Source: Ixodes scapularis
Taxonomy: Eukaryota > Arthropoda > Arachnida > Ixodida > Ixodidae
NCBI RefSeq assembly: GCF_016920785.2
Contig: NW_024609835.1
Location: 78,420,795 to 78,484,794 of the forward strand
Direction of reading: 5' to 3'
DNA length: 64,000 nt
This document shows, in pieces, positions 58,031 to 64,000 of this stretch; positions within the stretch are counted from its first letter, which is position 1, and the number at the start of each line of letters is the position of its first letter. Both the position numbers and the translations under genes were made by a program. The notes under the pieces were generated by a model that saw nothing but the letters and a program-made list of their open reading frames with translations, searched no databases and was not told the origin of the DNA.

Positions 58031-58400
58031 TTTGACGTGCGTGACGTCACTTTTTTTACCGAGTTTTCGTGACATTCCGGGACCACGTTTTCGTGACATC
58101 GACTTACCAAATTTGCGCCCCTTCAAAACCTATTTTGACGTGCGTGGCGTCACTTTCGTGACCAAGTTTTTGTGACATGCTGTGACCAAGCTTCCGTGCC
58201 ATCAACTTGGCGACTTTTCAACCCCTTCCAAATGTTTTTGGTTTGACGTGCGTGACGTCAGTTCTGTGACCATGTTTTCGCGACATCAACTTCCCAAGTT
58301 TGCACTCCTTCCAACTTTTTTTTTTTTTTTTGACGTGCGTGATGTTATTTCTGTGACCAAGTTTTCGTGACACTGACTTCCAAACTATGCTCTCCTTCGA
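58031..58400. repeat. Tandem array of about 90-110-bp units, four copies
   Basis: TTTGACGTGCGTGACGTCA-type unit starts recur at about 58031, 58134, 58242 and 58329. They are followed in each by GTGACCAAGTTTTCGTGACA and a CTTCCCAAATTTGC-like end. A shorter internal repeat (GTGACCA-GTTTTCGTGACA) appears twice in some units. Several units hold a cAMP-response-type TGACGTCA. Confidence 0.9.
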
Positions 58401-61400
58401 AGTCCGAAGAAAGACATAGTTCAACGTAAAAATAGCAGATAACGAAGTTCCGCTGTCACACCGTCAATCACAAAAGCTCGTGCCGGGGGACGCGCTTTCA
58501 CGCGCTGCGAAAAAAAAAAATAATAATAAGGGCGTTTGGAACAAGTTTGGTCAGATTTCTACATTTTCCTGAACACTTTTGTTCACACATCCTACGGTGA
58601 GTGAACGCGACGACGATGACCAACGATGTTTTCGTGACGTGTCGGAGCAATCGCTATGACTGTACTGTAGACTAACACAGGACTGCTAAATTTGTTTGTA
58701 GTTTTATTTTGACGTATAATGCACGAATTAAGCAAAAACATAGGATTGAGGTTACACAATATCAACTGCAAAATAGTAAAAATCACCATGTGTCTATTGT
58801 ATATTACATAACCTGGTTTCAACCACCAGCTCCGCGCTGCAAGCATTTCAAACGAAACATTTAACATAAATAGCGTTTGGTTCTGACTTTTTCCGCCCAC
58901 AGGAAAACCGACTTCTGCCATAAATCGCTCCAATAAGCAAGAGGATATTAAGTGCCTTCGCTCTTAAACGGCAATAAAAGAGTACGGGTTTGTAAACTGA
59001 CTGACCGAGTAGAAAAATGTAAGCGTAGTTGATCGCTGATCGTCACCAAATGACCTACATGAAACCTCGAGGGAACCCAGCCCTCGATAAAAATGCGCCA
59101 TTTTGGTTCATTAAAACGGTACGTGACTCTACGAACCGCGGACTGAAGCGATACTTTAGGACGTGCGTAACGAGCTTTTCAGCCTCATTCCTTTCGTCAC
59201 TCTCCAAATAGACAGCGGCCAGATTAAATTGGTCAAACTTCAGGAGCTCCCCCCCTTTTCCGTCTAGATAATGAAACTTGGCTTGACGTGCCTCACGGGG
59301 GCTTGGGGGACCTTAATCGTACCACGACAGTGACCCTAGGCATACGAATTTTCTTATCAATTCTATCATGAATAGATAGGCTTTATTTTTTCCCGAAGAT
59401 TTTATAAATCCGTATGCTTATCTGAGAGCATACTTTAAAAATATAGTGAGCCGCCGTCGCTAAATTTTGTATTCTACCCAGTTATCCTAGGAAAACGAAA
59501 AAGGAGGGAAGCAGTCTTCCATAGCAGATCGAATTGCAAAAGGCTGTAGAAGAATGTGTACTTGGTACAGTATTTTTGTTGGATTTCTTATGCGCCTTCG
59601 CGAGTCTTACGCCTTTTGGGGAGCGGTAATGAGAATTTATGGGACCGGTTAATTGGAGGCACTTTGGGCTGTAACCATTAATATTAATGACACGTGGAGG
59701 CTTAACCAGAGGCTAACCATGTCATTGTATTTTTTGTTAATGATATATTTTTATTGACTTTTATTGACTCAAACCTTTTATTGACTTGCGTTCAGGCCTC
59801 GGTAAAAAAAAACCACAAAAAAAACAACAACTAAAGAACAACTTTGTTTCTTTCATAATTCCTATGCCATGTACTGTCATTTTGCATTTAGAAATTTCGT
59901 GACAATTTGCGTTCTCAAACATTTATCTTGGTTGTCGTTATAATGACCAAATTGAAAACAGCATTTTTCACAAATTATTTAGAACTGTTATTCACGCAGT
60001 AAATCAACTGTATTCTTATTCACGCGGTAAAGAGTAAAACGGTACTGTGAGTCTAAGATATTGTATTTTAGACCGCGTGCAACCGGAAATCTTGACCCCG
60101 TCTAAGACATTGTCAATAAAAAATATATTTCATCGACCGGTCCTAAAATTAAGCCTCTTGGATCATGGAATGGGTGAAGTAACGTCCATTTACACTTAAC
60201 TTTATATTTAGAGATTTTTTAAATATTTTTTGTGACGTTTTCTGGGTCTTTAACATTAACCGAATGTAATATTCGTGTACTTTAGTCTATGTTTTTAATG
60301 CCTGCCATAAAATTGTGTCCAAAATCCAAAATAACCTATTCAGAGAAGATTATGTTTGGTCACTTACTTGCGAAACGCGCTGGTAGCCAATCGCTGCAGA
60401 CAAGAGGAGAATCCTAGCGAATGACGATAATTAAGGTCTGAACATACGATGTCCGTAGAAAAAATAAGCAAGCGCTCCCACCCTTTGATTTCGCCTCTGC
60501 ACGACACCACACTTTACAAATACAGTGCTCTCTCAAGTACCTGGAAGAGCTGAGTGGCTTGATCTACATTATGTTTAGACCTAAACAGATAGTCTGCGCT
60601 GTGGCACTTGGCATGGCGAAGCGTTGGGTTCAATATAGTAGCGGTAAATTAGACGCTTCAGATTTCATAGCGTGAAGTATCTGAGCTCGGTAATTTTCTC
60701 CGACCGTTCGGTTGTTCAGGTTGTTCGCAGTAATTGACCTCATGCGTACGAAAGTGAAACAGCATGATCTTGTTTTCATTCAGTCTGCACGTTTACAGGG
60801 TGCACTGCATATGAATTGCCACAAGTACCCGTCGGGCAACGACAATCGGCGCTCAATAGTAGTTCCTTGTTAAACTCGCCATTTTATGGGAGAATACTTT
60901 CGTGACGTTTCAAAAGTGGAGCGTGCAACTACACAGTTTTATACGGCATTGAAGATCCGAAAGTTCAGAGTGGGCAGATACCCTCACGGCTATTTCCCCA
61001 GGAAGTTATTGCCAAGTTTGGCCTAGTCAAAAAACCATAATTTAGGAAACACGAGTAAACTGATTAGTATGCCCCAGATATCTTTTTTCTTAGACAAACA
61101 TGTGCATATCCAAATGAAATCGTACCGTATATCTTACGATGGCGGCGACAAGGCGACTGCCCCGTACGCTTGATCACCCTGATGGAGGATGCACGACAGG
61201 TTTTCATATGAATGCATATTTGGAGGTTCACTAACTGTACCTGCCTTGAAGAATCTCAATGTTAATATTACAAACAAAGGTACGGCTCATGGAGGTGTTC
61301 ATAAGCAACGACACACGTCTCTTTCAGTAAACTTCACCAACCCTGTTGAAGTTTTAAAATACACTCTCGGGAAGTCCTGCTAAATAGTGAACTGCCTCGC

Positions 61401-63293
61401 GATGCGTCCCAATTAGCCCATACGACAGTTATTAATTTTTTTTTTGTTGGGGGGGGGGGCAACTTATCCGGTGAAATGTAGAGCAGAGCAGGATAGGTTT
61501 CGATGCCTATGGGGGTTCAGTCACAAATATTGTGTCCACTCCTCGTTGGCAATCAAACTGCACCTCTTGTTGCTTTCATGGACTGCTGCATAGCACATCC
61601 TGCGTTAGAAAAGCCATTCCGTTGAAACTCTTGTAACATAAAGCTTGCGGTGGATGCATCTGTGTATCCGTCAATTAAGGTGTATGAGAGAAACTGTGAC
61701 GACACAAACCGAGCAAGTTAACATTTTCAATCTGGCTTTTTTACCCACATTCCTTCTTTTTCCTTTACATTATTGGCATCAATGAATATAGCAACAAAAT
61801 GAAAAATGGAAAATGAGTTTTCTGATTAGAGTTATCATTTATATATTTATTTTAAATTGCTGTCAAATTTGGGTACATCGTTCTGGTGGGACAACGGAAG
61901 AACGTTTGTCATCATTCGATCGAGGCCTTCGGTTCTTCATGAGCTAATTTTAATGCGGCCTCGCCGGTAAAAAAAGAAAAAGGAACCATACATTTGCATG
62001 AGCGAAGGGCTACTTCAAGGATGCACCAGATTAATTTGTATCACTATATGTTAGGTTAGGAGCAAGTTGACGCTATCTCACACCACAGTCTGTTACAATA
62101 TAAGGAGCACGGGAGGGGCGCGTCCTTTACGATTACAGGAAGAAATGGCATTACAATTTCAACGCACCTTTTGTCTGACATTAGAAAAAGCAAACGTCAT
62201 CGTTCAGGGACCTTTTTTTAAGATTAGGGGCCATTAAAACACGTCCTTCTGCCTCTTGCCGAATGAGCATATGCACATTGGTGAACCGTTCTTGTTTTTT
62301 GTAAGCAGCGAACTTTCTACTGTTCTTACGCTGCCACAGACTATATCTTCAAGCTCGAGACGTACAAAGGATTGATATTCGTCTCCGCTCCTATACATGC
62401 CTACGCACCAACATCTCTGCAACTCATGCAGTGAACCAGTCACTGCGATCTGCGGTGCGTGCTTGTGGAATAAAAATGTCCAAAAGGCCGTTCAGCTCAA
62501 AAACTAACTCTTCGTAGATTAAGTAAAGTGAATTCAGCCCCACGTTTTACTCCTCTATTGTCTACAAGTTTTTAGAGTGGAACTATATTTGTTTTGTACT
62601 TCATTTCCTTAGCGCGGTTTGTAAATTCCAATTATTGGCTTTCCTTGTGCCCTGCGAAAGAGCAAACATACAGTGCTCACAAAACTTATACGACACACTG
62701 AGTTAGGCCTTATTTGGAGGGAGCGTTACCCTACGGTATTCGAAGAACTACTCCATTATCTAGCGCTCATTACAACAGCCGGGGCAGGGGAGGCCGTCAC
62801 TGAAACTCGAAATCGTAGCTTAAAAGTAGACCACGTATTTTCGGTGAACGTATGCGGAATAGGGGTGCGAGAGTGTGGTGAAAAGCGTAAATTAGCCGTA
62901 AGGCAAAACTGCTTCTCCGGTCGAGCCTTGATGTTGGAACTTGGACGAGAGGCCTTTCCTGTTTGGGCAGTTCAGTTCAGTGCTACGTCATAAATAAGTT
63001 CATTGGATGCTGTCAGGATAGTGCTGCCTTGGGCACAGTTTAAGCGCGTCAAGCACTGTGTGTGCCCACCAAACTTGTACGGAACGCACGGCAACAATAG
63101 AGTGCACTGGTGCGACTAGATGAAGTCCCTTGGTATAGAAATTAAAGAGAAGATGCAAGCGAGCGGGTGAACTTTCAACAATATAAAAACCGAGATGTAG
63201 GACAAAAGGAGAAGAAAAAAGGGGACAACACATGATTGGATTGTTTAATATTTTTGAAAACCGGACACGACGGACGACGAAAAAGGGGATAAC
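58401..63293. other. Nearly 5 kb without recognised genes
   Basis: AT-rich with scattered frames below 115 codons and a G run at 61451-61460. No repeats with clear termini and no domains were found. Confidence 0.4.
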
Positions 63294-63352
63294 ACATAAA
63301 ACGTGTGAAACGCAGCCAATGAACTGCAGAGGCTGCGTTTTAGACGTTTTGT
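63294..63352. repeat. Hairpin upstream of the right-edge ORF
   Basis: AAAACG-GAAACGCAGCC on the left pairs with GGCTGCGTTTTAGACGTTTT on the right across a 13-base loop. Confidence 0.7.
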
Positions 63353-63366
63353 GTGGTTTTCCCTTT

Positions 63367-63655
63367 TAGATGCGGAGCATCTCTTGCTCGGGTCTATGTC
63401 CCGCGGCGTCGTAGTCCGCACTCGCACTACGCATGCGCAACTCTCCTCCTTCCCTCTCTCCAATAGCTGCGCGGTACTCTCTCCGCTCTCTCTCTCTACC
63501 AGCTGCGTGCACTTCGCGTGCGTTCGCTTCTACTCACACCGCGCGCGCATGCGCAACTCTCCTCCTCTAGTCTCCTCTTCTTCAAGTGTGAATATAAGCA
63601 GCGTTCAGTTCACCGCTGTTGGCTCCACTTCACTCCGTTCTTCCGATGAAGTGTG
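63367..63655 (+). promoter_or_regulatory. Promoter-like region of the 18-residue-repeat ORF
   Basis: CT- and CpG-rich DNA contains two copies of GCATGCGCAACTCTCCTCCT (63431-63450 and 63547-63566). The second copy lies in CGCGCATGCGCA, a close match to the NRF-1 consensus. A TATA-like TATAAG sits at 63593-63598, and candidate arthropod initiator words TCAGTT (63605) and TCACTC (63630) follow. None of these is at the ideal 30-base spacing, so the start site is uncertain. Confidence 0.55.
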
Positions 63656-64000
63656 ATGGAAGCAACAGTCCCGTCAGTAAGTGGGTTGGCGCAAGCAAGC
63701 GTCAGCACCACCCCACAAACTAACAGCAACGCTACGTCCACTGACGACAAAGCTGCGCAGCGAAGGGCACGCGACGCTGAGCGCAAACGCTTGAAGCGAG
63801 CAGCCGACCCTGAACTACGGCAACGAGAAGCGGCGTCCATTCGTCAACGTCGAGCGGCGGATGCTGAACTACGAGAACGTGAAGCAGCGGCGGTTCGAGA
63901 GCGTCGAACAGCAAAACCTGAGGTTCGGGACTGTGAAGTTCAACGTAAACGTACGAAGCAAGCGGCGGAACCCGACCTTCGAGAACGGGAAGCCGCGTTG
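63656..64000 (+). CDS. Charged 18-residue-repeat protein, 5' part only
   Basis: The frame opens with ATG at 63656 and is still open at the window end (115 codons). Residues 1-30 are rich in S, T, N and Q. From about residue 31 the protein is built of 18-residue units of the form AAxPELRxREAAxxRxRR at 49-66, 67-84, 85-102 and 103 onward, with a weaker first unit before them. The alternating E and R/K residues predict a long charged helix; 18 residues equal five helical turns, so each unit would present the same face. The style recalls the STPR repeat of insect FMBP-1 DNA-binding proteins, but that repeat is 23 residues. It may be the N-terminus of a transposon-encoded or nucleic-acid-binding protein; the function is not known. 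No stop or frameshift is seen so far. Confidence 0.75.
   Translation, partial: MEATVPSVSGLAQASVSTTPQTNSNATSTDDKAAQRRARDAERKRLKRAADPELRQREAASIRQRRAADAELREREAAAVRERRTAKPEVRDCEVQRKRTKQAAEPDLREREAAL

Overview
The window looks like repeat-dense intergenic DNA of an arthropod, most likely a chelicerate and probably a tick. That reading is inference. It rests on the mix of Penelope-like, non-LTR and Ty3/gypsy fragments, many short inverted-repeat DNA elements, and a repetitive charged-helix ORF at the right edge. The sequence is AT-rich with long homopolymers and microsatellites, and nothing looks prokaryotic. No complete host protein-coding gene could be supported. Most open frames are chance readings of AT-rich or CpG-rich DNA.

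Layout. 0-8 kb: a long direct-repeat pair (1-520 and 3014-3533) lies on either side of a 5'-truncated non-LTR retrotransposon with an intact reverse-transcriptase ORF (792-1835, minus). Several MITEs follow, including one inverted-repeat element nested inside another (6658-7039 inside 6375-7480). 11.3-13.8 kb: a Penelope-like element (PLE) is split by an internally deleted Ty3/gypsy element (12188-13646) with recognisable LTR, polypurine tract, integrase and a 4-bp ATAT target duplication. 16-18.9 kb: a hAT-like repeat and a decayed RNase H-bearing LINE. 24.5-28 kb: two foldback elements that resemble PLE termini, and a solo LTR (24849-25253), again flanked by ATAT. 29.3-32.5 kb: a 2.64-kb hAT-type element (29517-32155) splits an older repeat whose unsplit paralogue sits near 55.1-55.5 kb. 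34.7-35.1 kb: a PLE GIY-YIG endonuclease pseudogene. 35.9-37.4 kb: a third member of the gypsy family (LTR plus integrase pseudogene), with a small MITE at its end. 38-42 kb: a Tc1/mariner-type foldback and a TTAA-flanked MITE. 48.9-50.1 kb: a decayed LINE reverse transcriptase. 52.9-53.9 kb: a hAT-like element carrying a nested MITE. 54.5-55 kb: a cluster of nine CACGTG sites abuts a minisatellite whose every unit can form a hairpin. 58.0-58.4 kb: a tandem array of about 100-bp units. The right edge (63.4-64 kb) holds a TATA-containing promoter-like region and the 5' end of an ORF made of 18-residue charged repeats, open at the window end.

The most notable structure is shared by the three gypsy-family loci. 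Each LTR has a tRNA-like module with a pol III B box (and in the better copies an A box) within about 20 bp of its 5' end. The LTR is therefore a pol II/pol III chimera, comparable in principle to plant TRIMs that carry 5S RNA.
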